From positions 272,932 through 336,931 of the forward strand of contig JACPFU010000023.1 of the NCBI GenBank assembly GCA_016182785.1: a stretch of 64,000 bases of DNA, in the 5' to 3' direction. The stretch's first letter is position 1. The number at the start of each line of letters is the position of its first letter. The position numbers were made by a program, and so were the translations under genes. The stretch comes from Lysobacterales bacterium. Lineage in GTDB: Bacteria; Pseudomonadota; Gammaproteobacteria; Xanthomonadales; Ahniellaceae. Shown piece after piece: positions 17,957 through 27,621 of the stretch. The notes beneath the pieces are model-generated. The model ran no database searches, was not told the DNA's origin, and saw only the letters and a list, made by a program, of their open reading frames with translations.

Positions 17957-19630
17957 ATGGGCAAGCTACGGGGACGGATCGCGCTGGTCGCGATGCTGGC
18001 GATGGGTTGGGCGCTGTCGGCGGCGGCGCAGACGCCGATTCCGATGACGCAGACCGATTTCCACGTGCCCGGCACCCAGATCGGCAACATGCCGCTCGCC
18101 AATCTGCGCTCCGCCAGCGAGTGTGCGAGCTGCCACGGCAACTTCAACGCCGCGGCCGAGCCCTCGGCGACCTGGGCCGGCAGCCTGATGGCGCTCGGCG
18201 GCAAGGACCCGCTGTTCTACGCGCAGATGACCACTGCCAACCAGGACGTGGCCAACGTCGGCAGCTTCTGCCTGCGCTGCCACGTGCCGGTCGCGGTGGT
18301 GACCGGGCATGTCGCGCAGGCGAACGGCAGCACGCTCGATGCCCGCGACAAGGAAGGCGTGACCTGCCACTTCTGCCACAGCATGGTCGATCCGAACTAC
18401 CAGGCCGGCGTCAGTCCGCCGGAAGATCAGGCCGTGCTCGCGGCGCTGGCAGCGGTGCCGAACTACGCCGCGAACGCGATGTTCGTGCTCGATCCGCAGG
18501 GTCGCCGGCGCGGGCCGCGCAGCGACCACGCGGCGTCGCACGAGTTGCTGGTCTCGCCGTTCCTGCGCGAGGCCAAGCTCTGCGGCACCTGCCACGACGT
18601 CGGCAATGTCGCGGTGTCGAAGCAGGGCGACGGCACCTACCAGTACAACCTGCTCAACACCGAATCGCCGAGCCACGATCCGTGGCAGCAGTTCCCGCTC
18701 GAGCGCACCTACACCGAGTGGAAACTCTCGGCGTTTGCCGCCGGCGGCGTGGATCTGGGCGACCGCTTCGGCGGCAACCGCAGCCCGGTCGTCGCCACCT
18801 GCCAGGACTGCCACATGCCGACCGTGGCGGCCAAGGCCTGCTTCTTCGGCCCGGATCGCAACGACATGGCCACGCACGACTTCGCCGGTGCCGCGGTGCC
18901 CTCGCTCGATCTGATCGCGGCCTACACCGTCGGCGACCCGGACGTGGACCCGGCGCACGTCGCCGCCGGTCGCGCCAAGGCGCTGTCGATGCTGCAGCGC
19001 GCGGCGACGGTCGAACTGTCGCGCGACGGTGCCGACGTGGTCGCACGCGTCATCAACCAGTCCGGCCACAAGCTGCCGACCGGGCACATCGAAGGCCGTC
19101 GCGTCTGGTTGAACCTCAAGTTCTACGACATCAACGACACCCTGCTGCTCGAACGCGGCCACTACGACAGCGGCACCGCGCACCTGGACGAGGCCACCAC
19201 CACGGTCTACGAAATGCAGGTGGCGCTGAGCGCCGGCGCCGCCGCCGCCACCGGCCTGCCGGCCGGCGTCACCACGCACATGGCGCTGGCCGACACCATC
19301 GCCAAGGACACCCGCATTCCGCCGCGCGGCTTCAACACCACCACTTTTGCGAACGCCGGCGCGCCGGTGGTCGGCATCAGCTACGGCGACGGCGAGTACT
19401 GGCACGAGCAGCACGTCGCCCTGCCGGCGAATACCGCGCGCGTGGTCGCAACGCTCTACTACCAGTCGCTGACCCGCCACTACATCGAGGCGCTGCGCGA
19501 CGGGAATGTCACCGACAGCTGGGGCACCACGCTGCACTCGCTGTGGCAGGCCACCGGCCGCGGCGCGCCGATCGAGATGACCACGGCGACACTGGAGCTG
19601 GAGCGCGTGTTCGCCGACAGCTTCGAGTAA
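17957..19630 (+). CDS. Exported pentaheme cytochrome c
   Basis: 557 residues with a signal peptide (LVAMLAMGWALSAAA). Five CxxCH heme sites are visible: CASCH (56), CLRCH (105), CHFCH (136), CGTCH (208) and CQDCH (281). The heme part resembles the c554/multiheme family. From about 350 a beta-rich domain follows, opening ELSRDGADVVARVINQSGHK, a form often found C-terminal to such cytochromes. The end is LERVFADSFE, the shared tail. Extracytoplasmic electron transfer is inferred; the partner is unknown. The ATG at 17957 has GGAGA seven bases upstream and is preferred to the in-frame TTG at 17942. Confidence 0.87.
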   Translation: MGKLRGRIALVAMLAMGWALSAAAQTPIPMTQTDFHVPGTQIGNMPLANLRSASECASCHGNFNAAAEPSATWAGSLMALGGKDPLFYAQMTTANQDVANVGSFCLRCHVPVAVVTGHVAQANGSTLDARDKEGVTCHFCHSMVDPNYQAGVSPPEDQAVLAALAAVPNYAANAMFVLDPQGRRRGPRSDHAASHELLVSPFLREAKLCGTCHDVGNVAVSKQGDGTYQYNLLNTESPSHDPWQQFPLERTYTEWKLSAFAAGGVDLGDRFGGNRSPVVATCQDCHMPTVAAKACFFGPDRNDMATHDFAGAAVPSLDLIAAYTVGDPDVDPAHVAAGRAKALSMLQRAATVELSRDGADVVARVINQSGHKLPTGHIEGRRVWLNLKFYDINDTLLLERGHYDSGTAHLDEATTTVYEMQVALSAGAAAATGLPAGVTTHMALADTIAKDTRIPPRGFNTTTFANAGAPVVGISYGDGEYWHEQHVALPANTARVVATLYYQSLTRHYIEALRDGNVTDSWGTTLHSLWQATGRGAPIEMTTATLELERVFADSFE

Positions 19631-19718
19631 CCGCGGGTTCGAGCGCGATTGACCGATGTCAACGCCCCGCAACCGGGGCGAGTGCAAGCTGCGCCCGAGC
19701 TCAGCCCGGGAGACGGTC

Positions 19719-22280
19719 ATGTCGAAGCGGATGGGGTGCCTGTTTGGTGTGATGGCGGGTCTGGCGACGGCGGCCTCGGCTGCGACCGTGCACCACGACC
19801 GCTTCCATGCAACCAGCGCGGAACTGGCCTGGGGCAACCAGCGCGGCAACTGGGTCGTGGTCAATGGCGAATACGCAGCCGCGTCGCCGAGCAACGCGCC
19901 GCTGACCGCGAGCCTGTTGCCGTGGCATGCCGGTGACTTCGAGTTCGCGGTCGACCTGATCGACCCGGTCGACGGTGGGCTGTGGGTGCGCGCCGATGCC
20001 GACGCCCAGCGCGGCGTGGTGCTGGTGGTCAAGAGCAACCAGATGTACTGGCACGTGATCAGCAGCCCGAGCAGCGGGCCGTGGACGGTGCACGCGCCGG
20101 TGACGGTCAGTTTCCCCTCGGGCCGCGCGCGCATCCGCGTGGTCGGCAGCGGTGCCTTGCTGCGCGCCTACATCGACGACGCCGCGCTGCCGGCGACTAC
20201 GCTCGACCTCGGCAGCGTGAGCGTGCCGCCGGGCAGCAACTACCTCGGCGGCCGCGTCGGGTTCTACGACTACAGCGCCAGCGGCACGCGCTTCGACAAC
20301 GTGCGCTTCGCATTCGAGCCGGTGCCGGAGGCTGCCGCCGGCTGGTGGCGTGGCGAGCAGGATGCCGACGATGCGATCGGCAGCGCCGATGGCACCCTGG
20401 TCGGCGCCGTGGCGTTTGCCGCCGGCAAGGCCGGAACCGGGTTCCGTTTCCCGGACAACGGCAACCACCATGTTGCGATCGCGGACGGCACCACCACCGA
20501 CCTTCCGGCGCAATTCGCACTCGAAGCCTGGGTGCGGCCGCGCGCGGGACTGGCCAATCCGGGCAATGCCTGGGGCGTGTTCTCGAAGGTGGGGCCGCCG
20601 TGGGTCGGCGGGATTTCGTACCAGCTCGCGCTGTCTCCGGCGGCCCCGGACGACGCCAGTGCGACCGCGCAGTTCCGCGCCGACGCCGACCCGTGGCCGG
20701 CGAATCCGCTCGCTGGCGGGCTGGTCGACGTCGGCATCTGGAGTCATCTGCTGTGGCGTTACGACGGCAGCCAGTCGCGGCTGCACGTCGACGGCCGCGA
20801 GGTTTCCAGTGTCGCCGCCGCGGGCGTGCTGGCCGCGAACGTGGCGACGCCGCTGTACCTGAACTGCGATGGTGACGGGGCAGTCTGCGCGCCGCTCGAT
20901 CTGGACGAAGCCGTGCTCTATCACCGCGCGCCGAGCGCCGCCGAAGTGCAGGCGCGCCACGAAGCACTGGCGCATGCCGAGGTCGCGTTGCCGTATCGGC
21001 AGGACCTCGCCGGAACGCTCGACGCGGCCTGGGGCGTGCGCAATCGCCAGGCGCCGACACCGCAGTTCCAGCCGGATGGCGCGCTGCGCCTGTGGACCAC
21101 GCCCACCGACCTGTATGGCGCCAGCAACAACCTCGCCAACCTGCCATTGCTGCGCCTGCCGGACGGCGAAGACGCCTGGGCGCTGACCGCGGCGTTTCGC
21201 TTCGACGCACCGCCGTCGGCGCAGTGGCAGCAGGCCGGCGTGCTGGTGCTCGACCGCCGCGACGGCGTGCCCGATCCGGACAACTACCTGCGGCTCGGCT
21301 ACGTCTACGAGCCGGTGCCGCGCTTCGAGGCGGTCTACGACCTGGGCGGCACGCCGAATGCAGACCTGCCGAACGGCCCGCTCCTCGATGTTCCCGCCGC
21401 GACACCGTACTGGCTGCGACTGCGCCGCCATGGCGGCAGCTTCGTGCTCGGCTACAGCCTCGACGGCGAGCGCTTCGACGACTTCCGCAGCCTCGACCTG
21501 CCGCTGCTGCCGCGCTATGCCGGCGTGTTCGCGCTGCACGGACCGAGCGCGGCCCCCGCGTTGCCGTTCGACCTGCTGAATCTCGACGTGTCCGCCGACT
21601 GCCTGGCCGAACCCGACGGCCTGCTCGCGCACTGGCGCGGCGCCGACATCACCGACTCCGCCGGGGGCTTGACGCTGACCGCGATGAACGGCGCCGGACA
21701 CGCGCTGGCGCGGATCGGCAAGGGCTTCCAGTTCGACGGCAACGACGACCACTTCGCCCGCACCGCGATCGCGTCACTCCCGGTCGGTGCCGCCGCGCGC
21801 ACGGTGCTGCTGTGGGCGAAGACGCCGCGCGACCTGGTCAACGCCACCGAGTCGGCGCTGTTCCAGTACGGCAGCGAGAGCGACAGCCACATGTTCGGCC
21901 TGATCACTTCCGGCAACGCGCCCGGCCGGCTGTACTTCTACGGCCACAACGCCGACCTCGCCGGCAGCACCGTGCTGCGTCCGGACACCTGGTATCACCT
22001 CGGCGTCAGTTACGACGGCAGCAACGTCAGCGTCTACGTCGACGGCGTTGCCGAAGCCAGCGCCGCGCGCGTTCTCGACACCGTGCCGTCGGCCGAAGGC
22101 CTCAACATCGGTCGGCGCTGGCCGGCAACGCGCTGGCAGGGACTGATCGACGACGTGCAGGTGTACGCGCGCGCGCTCGATGCCGCGGAGATCGCCGCGA
22201 TCCACCGCGCCGGCGGTGCCGGGCTGTGTCCGCGCGCGATCTTCGCCAACGGCTTCGAGGACGGCGCGATCAGTCCGTAG
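19719..22280 (+). CDS. Exported multi-domain LamG (concanavalin-like) protein
   Basis: 853 residues. After a signal peptide (CLFGVMAGLATAASA) four jelly-roll-like regions follow. An N-terminal domain ends SGTRFDNVRFAF (about 25-205). A first LamG domain covers about 220-415 (AGKAGTGFRFPDNGNHHVAI, FALEAWVRP, LDEAVLYHRAPSAAEVQ). A third beta-sandwich (DUF1349-like) covers about 430-630. A second LamG domain covers about 645-840 (GKGFQFDGNDDHF, DTWYHLGVSYDG, IDDVQVYARALDAAEIAAI). It ends RAIFANGFEDGAISP. Carbohydrate or surface binding is likely; no catalytic site is seen. The 3' end overlaps that of the convergent sigma factor gene by 11 bases. Confidence 0.83.
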   Translation: MSKRMGCLFGVMAGLATAASAATVHHDRFHATSAELAWGNQRGNWVVVNGEYAAASPSNAPLTASLLPWHAGDFEFAVDLIDPVDGGLWVRADADAQRGVVLVVKSNQMYWHVISSPSSGPWTVHAPVTVSFPSGRARIRVVGSGALLRAYIDDAALPATTLDLGSVSVPPGSNYLGGRVGFYDYSASGTRFDNVRFAFEPVPEAAAGWWRGEQDADDAIGSADGTLVGAVAFAAGKAGTGFRFPDNGNHHVAIADGTTTDLPAQFALEAWVRPRAGLANPGNAWGVFSKVGPPWVGGISYQLALSPAAPDDASATAQFRADADPWPANPLAGGLVDVGIWSHLLWRYDGSQSRLHVDGREVSSVAAAGVLAANVATPLYLNCDGDGAVCAPLDLDEAVLYHRAPSAAEVQARHEALAHAEVALPYRQDLAGTLDAAWGVRNRQAPTPQFQPDGALRLWTTPTDLYGASNNLANLPLLRLPDGEDAWALTAAFRFDAPPSAQWQQAGVLVLDRRDGVPDPDNYLRLGYVYEPVPRFEAVYDLGGTPNADLPNGPLLDVPAATPYWLRLRRHGGSFVLGYSLDGERFDDFRSLDLPLLPRYAGVFALHGPSAAPALPFDLLNLDVSADCLAEPDGLLAHWRGADITDSAGGLTLTAMNGAGHALARIGKGFQFDGNDDHFARTAIASLPVGAAARTVLLWAKTPRDLVNATESALFQYGSESDSHMFGLITSGNAPGRLYFYGHNADLAGSTVLRPDTWYHLGVSYDGSNVSVYVDGVAEASAARVLDTVPSAEGLNIGRRWPATRWQGLIDDVQVYARALDAAEIAAIHRAGGAGLCPRAIFANGFEDGAISP

Positions 22281-22851
22281 TGGCCAGGCCCAACTGTTCG
22301 CCGATGAAGGCTCGCGCGAAGCGGGCGTCGCGTTTGACCGTGGGCGCGGAGATCGCCATCGCCGCGGCGACTTCCTCGACTTCGAGGCCGGCGAAGAAGC
22401 GCAGCTCGAACACCTGGCGGGCGCGCGCGTCGAGCGCGTCGAGGGCGGCGAGCGCGGCATCGATGGCGACGATCTGCTCGGCGTCGGCATCGACCGCGAA
22501 GTCGAAGTGCTCCAGTGCATCGAGCGAGGTCACCTGGCCGCCGCCGCGCTTGCCGGCGAGGCGCGCGCGGGCGTAGTCGACCAGCACCTGGCGCATCGCG
22601 GTGGCGGCGATCGCGAGGAAGTGGCCGCGGTCGCGAAAGCGCTGCTGGCCCTGCCCGAACAGCTTCAGGTAGGCCTCGTTGACCACCGCACCGGTGGACA
22701 GCGTGACACCGCGCTCGCCCCGCCGCAGCGCACTGCGCGCAAGACGCTGCATCTCGGAATGCACATAGACCATCAACTCGCGGTCCTCGCGCGCGGCCGC
22801 GTTCAGGCGCTCGGTCAACAGCGGGGCGTGCTCGGGGTCGATCGGTGGCAT
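22270..22851 (-). CDS. ECF-type sigma factor (kinase-associated type)
   Basis: 193 residues. Region 2 is LMVYVHSEMQRLARSALRRG to NEAYLKLFGQGQQRFRDRGH, followed by FLAIAATAMRQVLVDYARAR. Region 4 is VFELRFFAGLEVEEVAAAM then APTVKRDARFARAFI. This is the TIGR02999-like class, whose members usually sit beside a TPR Ser/Thr kinase gene. Such a kinase lies 2 kb away at 24801, divergent, with an unrelated ATPase gene between them. No anti-sigma factor is adjacent; control by phosphorylation is possible by analogy. The ATG at 22851 starts directly before the first conserved helix. Confidence 0.85.
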   Translation of the reverse strand: MPPIDPEHAPLLTERLNAAAREDRELMVYVHSEMQRLARSALRRGERGVTLSTGAVVNEAYLKLFGQGQQRFRDRGHFLAIAATAMRQVLVDYARARLAGKRGGGQVTSLDALEHFDFAVDADAEQIVAIDAALAALDALDARARQVFELRFFAGLEVEEVAAAMAISAPTVKRDARFARAFIGEQLGLATTD

Positions 22852-23060
22852 CGGGCGGGCTCCGGCATGGCGCCGCAAGCGTAGCGGGCCCCGCGCGTGC
22901 CTGTCGCCGCATCGGCTCGGCGGGGGCGCGAAGAACGACTGCATGGCCATCCGAGCCAATACTCTGGCCTTCGACGCACTCTGTTGGCACGCCGCGTCGC
23001 CCACAGTACATTGCCGCACAGCGCTGACGTCCGTTCAGCACGCACGTCTATGGTGTTTCA

Positions 23061-24599
23061 ATGAGCCTGCTTCGCCGCAACCTGCATCAGGTCTGGGACC
23101 AACTGCGTGGCAAGAAGACGCAAATGCCGCAGTTCCTGGAGTCCGTGCAGGTCAACAACCTGCGTGGCATCCGCGACCTGAAGGTCAAGTTCTCGTATCC
23201 GGTCACGGTGATTGCTGGGCCGAACGGTTGCGGTAAGTCGACGGTGTTGTTCGCTTGCGCCTGCGCATATGACGTGCCAGGCCGCCGTGACTACAGTCCG
23301 GCCGCGCTCTTCCCAAACCTCAGGGGCGGCACCCCGGAAGACCGCTTTCAGAGCCCATCTTTCGAGTATTTTTTCGTCGATGACAACCGCGACCTGGGCA
23401 TGGTGTGGCGGCGCAGCAAGTCCTGGAGCAAGAGCTATCTCGGACGCAAGAATGTGCATCAGCCCCAGCGCGCCCTCTATCTTCGTACGCTGGCCAACCT
23501 GACCAGCCCTTCAGAGGTGCGCAGCATTCTGCAGATCGGCTCCAAAGGCTTCGAGCAAAGCGACCTCGATGCCGACCTCATCGCCTTTGCACACCGCGTG
23601 CTGCCCTTCAAGTACCGGGGGCTGAAGCTTCTCAAGCTCAAAAACAAGGATCTGCTGTTTGCGGAACGTGAAGAGGCCGATACGGCCTACTCCGAGTTCC
23701 ACATGTCCGCCGGTGAGCGAGCTTTGCTCCGCATCTCCAAGGACATCGGCAGACTTTCCAATGCGCTGATTCTCATCGACGAGGTCGAGGCCGGTCTCCA
23801 CCCATATACGCAGCAGCAAGTCTTGCTCGAGCTGCAGCGTCTGGCGTTGCGCAACAATTTGCAGATCATCGTCACTTCTCACAGCCCCGTGGTCCTGGAA
23901 AGCGTGCCGGTGGAGGCTAGGGTGTTCCTTGAGCGCAGCGCCGACAACGTGACCGTGCAGCCACCGTATCGCGACATCTTTCAGCGCGCCTTCTATGGCC
24001 AATCACAAGACAAGTTGTCGGTGCTTTGCGAGGACTCGGTTGCCGAGGCCATGATCCTAGGTGTTCTGGACCAGTTGAACCAGAAACTCAACATCACTCC
24101 CGACGACATCACAGTTGGGCGCGATACCGGCAAAGAACAGTTTCCGCAGCATGTGGAGACTTTGGGGAAGTTCCAGATGCTGGGCTCGTTCGTATTCGTG
24201 CTTGACGGGGACGCTCGTGCGCTAGAGTTCGACATCAGGAAGGTCGGTAATCGATTTGGCCAGGACCTGTCGCCCCTGTTTCTCCCGGGCGATGGCCCGC
24301 CCGAAGCCTGGATCTACGCCCGTCTTGAGCGCGATGCGCCTCGGTTCAGTCAGTTGCTGGGCGTACCCGCTTTGGATCATCAGCTAAGCAACATCCGTCA
24401 GGCCTTCGAGAACGCAAGTGACAAGGCGACCAACATCGTCAAGAACCAGTTCTACGCATTGGCGGAGCAACTCCAACGGAGGCCTGAAGAGCTTGCTAGG
24501 GTTGTCGGGCGTGCCGAAAGCTCAAGTGGTGAGCTGAAAGTCTTTGCTGACGACTTGGAGCAGGCAATCCACAACTGGAGGCGCCGCGCGGGAGAGTGA
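23061..24599 (+). CDS. OLD-like AAA ATPase with TOPRIM-type C-terminal domain
   Basis: 512 residues. The ABC-type ATPase part has Walker A GPNGCGKST (about 54), signature SAGERALLRI (about 217), Walker B LILIDEVEAGLHP (about 237) and a switch His in VTSHSP. The C-terminal half has TOPRIM-like acidic sites, E in LCEDSVAEAMI (about 322) and D-x-D in FVLDGDAR (about 380). This is the layout of OLD-family nucleases, several of which are anti-phage effectors. No UvrD-like or reverse transcriptase partner is present. The gene is visibly less GC-rich than its neighbours and separates a sigma factor from its probable kinase, both signs of acquisition. A defence role is inference. Confidence 0.82.
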   Translation: MSLLRRNLHQVWDQLRGKKTQMPQFLESVQVNNLRGIRDLKVKFSYPVTVIAGPNGCGKSTVLFACACAYDVPGRRDYSPAALFPNLRGGTPEDRFQSPSFEYFFVDDNRDLGMVWRRSKSWSKSYLGRKNVHQPQRALYLRTLANLTSPSEVRSILQIGSKGFEQSDLDADLIAFAHRVLPFKYRGLKLLKLKNKDLLFAEREEADTAYSEFHMSAGERALLRISKDIGRLSNALILIDEVEAGLHPYTQQQVLLELQRLALRNNLQIIVTSHSPVVLESVPVEARVFLERSADNVTVQPPYRDIFQRAFYGQSQDKLSVLCEDSVAEAMILGVLDQLNQKLNITPDDITVGRDTGKEQFPQHVETLGKFQMLGSFVFVLDGDARALEFDIRKVGNRFGQDLSPLFLPGDGPPEAWIYARLERDAPRFSQLLGVPALDHQLSNIRQAFENASDKATNIVKNQFYALAEQLQRRPEELARVVGRAESSSGELKVFADDLEQAIHNWRRRAGE

Positions 24600-24800
24600 C
24601 ACGAGCCGTCACCCACCGGCCTCGGCGCGAGGTGCTGGCCCTCTGGCCGGGGTGGTGTGGCGGTTGCCTCATCGCCAAAGCCGTGATGGGCAGCACGGAG
24701 ATTGCGCGATGGCGGGGTTGATGGCTCGCGGCTGCAGTCAAACACGACATTGATGGTCGCCACATCGGTCCCGCCGGGGGTCGCGGGTTATGCTCGGCGC

Positions 24801-27584
24801 ATGGCCTCCGACCCCGAACGCTTCGCCAAGGCGCGCGCCCTGTTTGATGAACTTGCCGCGCTGCCGGGCGCGGAGCGGGACGGCGCGCTTGCGGCGCGGG
24901 TTGATGTCGATCCGGCGGTGCGTGCGCAGGTGGCGGCTTGGCTCGAGGCCGATGATGGCGATGATGAGGATGCGACGGCACCCGGCGCGATCGCGGCGTT
25001 GCGCGGGCAATGGCAGGCGGAGCGTGCGGCGCAGGCACAGGCGGCGTGGGCCGGGCGGCGCATTGGCCAATTCGAGCTGGTGCGCGCGATCGGTCAGGGT
25101 GGCATGGGCACGGTCTGGCTCGGCGAGCGCCGCGACGGTGCTTTCGTGCAGCGCGTCGCGGTCAAGCTGCTCGGCGCCGGACACGACCCCGATGGCGAGC
25201 TGCTGCGCCGCTTCCGCACCGAGCGCGAGTTGCTGGCGGCGCTCGACCATCCCGGCATCGCGCGCCTGATCGACGGTGGCGAGACCGAGGAGGGCGTGCC
25301 CTGGCTGGTCATGGAATACGTCGATGGCGAGCGCATCGACCGCTGGTGCGAGTTGCACCATTCCGACTTCGCCACGCGCGTGCGCCTGGTGCTCGCGGTC
25401 GGCGAGGCGCTGGAGGCCGCGCATGCGGCACTGATCGTGCACCGCGACCTCAAACCGGCGAACATCCTGGTCGATCGCAGCGGTCGGCCGCGCCTGCTCG
25501 ACTTCGGCATCGCCAAGGCCATCGACGCGCGCGGGCTGCAGCACACGATCCAGCAGACCGCCGTCGACCAGCGGTTGATGACACTGCGCTACGCCAGCCC
25601 CGAGCAGGTGCGCGGCGGCGCCATCGGCACCGCCTCCGACCAGTATTCGCTGGCGGTGGTGCTGTACGAACTGGTCGCCGGCCAGTCGCCCTACGGCGAG
25701 GTCGATACTTCCAGCCTCGATCTGATGCAGGCGATCTGCGAGCACGACCCCGCGCCGCCGAGTCGCGTCGCGCGCGGGCGCTCTGCCACCGGGCGCACGC
25801 TCGAGCGCGCGCGGCGCGGCTTTGGTTCGGACCTCGACGCGATCCTGCGCAAGGCCCTGCGCAAGGCGCCGGGCGAGCGCTACGCGAGCATCGGCGCATT
25901 CCTCGACGACCTGCGACGCCTGCTCGACGGCCAACCGGTCGCGGCGCGCCAGGGCGACCGCGCGTACCGGGCGCGCAAGTTCGTGCGTCGCCATCGCGTG
26001 GCGCTGACGATGCTGGCGACGGTGCTGCTGGCGCTCGCCGCGGTGGCGTTGAACTGGCGCTGGCAGCGCGACGAAATCGCGCACGAGCGCGATCGCGCCG
26101 AGCAGACCACGCGCTTCCTGACCGACCTGTTCGAGCAGGCGAATCCGATGCGCCATCGCGGCCAGGTGCCGGACGCGGTGGCGATGGCCGAGCGCGGCGC
26201 CGATGCCTTGCTCGCCGACACCGCGATGGACCGCGCCACCCGCGCCGGGCTGCTGCGCACTTCGGCGCACGTGCTGCTGGCGCTCGGCCAGTACGCGAAG
26301 GCGCTGGAAGTGGCCAACGCCGCACTGCTCGGCAGCGAACAGTGGCGCGCGCACGACGCCGATCTGCGGGTCGCGCTGCAACTGCTGCAGGCCGACGCGC
26401 TGGCCGGCAACCGTCGCAACGACGAGGCGGTCGCGATCCTGCAGACGCTGCGCCGCGACCCGTCGCTGCGCGATGCGCTGGTGCAGGGGCGGGCGCTGCG
26501 TGCCGAGGTGCTGAACCTGCTCGCGCGCGTCGAGTTCGAGCGCAACCGCATCGATGACGCCGCTGCCGCACTCGCGGCCGCACTCGCGTCCTGGCAGAAC
26601 GTGTTCGCCGCGGACCCGGAGCGCGCGTTGCTGGCCGCGCCGCAGGCCGGAGCGGGCGGTGAGCTGCTGGCTTCGCTGCTGCTGACGCGCTGTCGCATCG
26701 CCGTGCTGCGCGCCGCCGGCGGCGAGGCGCTGGCGCGCTGCAACGAGGCGCAGCAGTACCGCGAGCGCTACTTCCCGGCCGACCACCCCGGCCAGCTGAA
26801 CGTGCTGAACGAACTCGCGGTGCTGGCCGGCAATGCCGGCGAGGCCGAGCGCGCACGCGAACTGTCGCAGCGCATCTTCGATCGCACCCGCGAGATCTTC
26901 GGCGACGCCCATCCGCGCGCCGCCGCCGCGGCGCTGAACCTCGGCATCGAGTACCGCGCCGCCGGTCGCTTCGAGGAGGCGATCGCGCTGTACCGGCTCG
27001 CGCACCAGGTGTTCCTGGCCATGCGCGGACCCGGGCACCCTCACACCTTGCTGGCGCTGAACAACTGGGCCAACGTGCTCTACGCACGCGGCGATTACGC
27101 GGCGGCGTTGCAGATGCACCGCGACGTGCAGCAGCGACGGCGCGCGTCGCTGCCGGCGGACGACGCGGACCTGGCGCAGTCGGCCGGCAATGTCGCGAAG
27201 TGCCTGTGGCGGCTCGGTCGCCACGCCGAGGCGCAGGCAGAACTCGCGGGTGCACCGGCGCCGGTCGATGCCGGTGCGCGGCGCACGCGCCGGCTGCTGC
27301 TGGCGCACCTCGCGCTGGCCCGCGGCGAGTCCGCGTCGGCGCTGGCCGAAGTGCTCGCGGTGCGTGCCGAGATCGAAGCCGCGGCGCCGGACGTGCGCGG
27401 TCTCGCCGCCAGTGCCTGGATCGAGACCCTGGCGCTTGCCGCCACCGGCGCCGATCGCGAAACCCTGCGCCGCGCATTGGCCGCCACCGCGGCGGCGCTC
27501 GCCCGCGACGACGGCCGCGATTTCGTGCGCGACGATGAAGTCGCGCGCTGGCGCCGCGAGCATCCCGAGCTCGCGAAGCCCTAA
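24801..27584 (+). CDS. Transmembrane Ser/Thr protein kinase with TPR repeats
   Basis: 927 residues. Cytoplasmic N-terminus; kinase domain at about 90-370 with GQGGMGTVW, catalytic Lys in VAVKLLG, HRDLKPANIL (about 213), DFGIAKAID and the APE-like ASPEQ. One membrane segment lies at about 400-420 (LTMLATVLLALAAVALNW). A long TPR region follows at about 450-920 (LNVLNELAVLAGNAGEAERA, AAALNLGIEYRAAGRFEEAI, LLALNNWANVLYARGDYAAA). The architecture is that of the kinases paired with TIGR02999-type sigma factors. The ATG at 24801 is chosen because the conserved FAKARALFDELAALP helix begins there; longer upstream starts are weaker. Confidence 0.88.
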   Translation: MASDPERFAKARALFDELAALPGAERDGALAARVDVDPAVRAQVAAWLEADDGDDEDATAPGAIAALRGQWQAERAAQAQAAWAGRRIGQFELVRAIGQGGMGTVWLGERRDGAFVQRVAVKLLGAGHDPDGELLRRFRTERELLAALDHPGIARLIDGGETEEGVPWLVMEYVDGERIDRWCELHHSDFATRVRLVLAVGEALEAAHAALIVHRDLKPANILVDRSGRPRLLDFGIAKAIDARGLQHTIQQTAVDQRLMTLRYASPEQVRGGAIGTASDQYSLAVVLYELVAGQSPYGEVDTSSLDLMQAICEHDPAPPSRVARGRSATGRTLERARRGFGSDLDAILRKALRKAPGERYASIGAFLDDLRRLLDGQPVAARQGDRAYRARKFVRRHRVALTMLATVLLALAAVALNWRWQRDEIAHERDRAEQTTRFLTDLFEQANPMRHRGQVPDAVAMAERGADALLADTAMDRATRAGLLRTSAHVLLALGQYAKALEVANAALLGSEQWRAHDADLRVALQLLQADALAGNRRNDEAVAILQTLRRDPSLRDALVQGRALRAEVLNLLARVEFERNRIDDAAAALAAALASWQNVFAADPERALLAAPQAGAGGELLASLLLTRCRIAVLRAAGGEALARCNEAQQYRERYFPADHPGQLNVLNELAVLAGNAGEAERARELSQRIFDRTREIFGDAHPRAAAAALNLGIEYRAAGRFEEAIALYRLAHQVFLAMRGPGHPHTLLALNNWANVLYARGDYAAALQMHRDVQQRRRASLPADDADLAQSAGNVAKCLWRLGRHAEAQAELAGAPAPVDAGARRTRRLLLAHLALARGESASALAEVLAVRAEIEAAAPDVRGLAASAWIETLALAATGADRETLRRALAATAAALARDDGRDFVRDDEVARWRREHPELAKP

Positions 27585-27621
27585 GCTTCGCGCCTGGTCC
27601 ACCGCAGGCATCGCCGCTTCC

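Noticed and set aside
22852..24800. A retron or Gabija system around the OLD-like ATPase
   Set aside because: No reverse transcriptase, retron RNA-like structure or UvrD-like helicase gene adjoins it.
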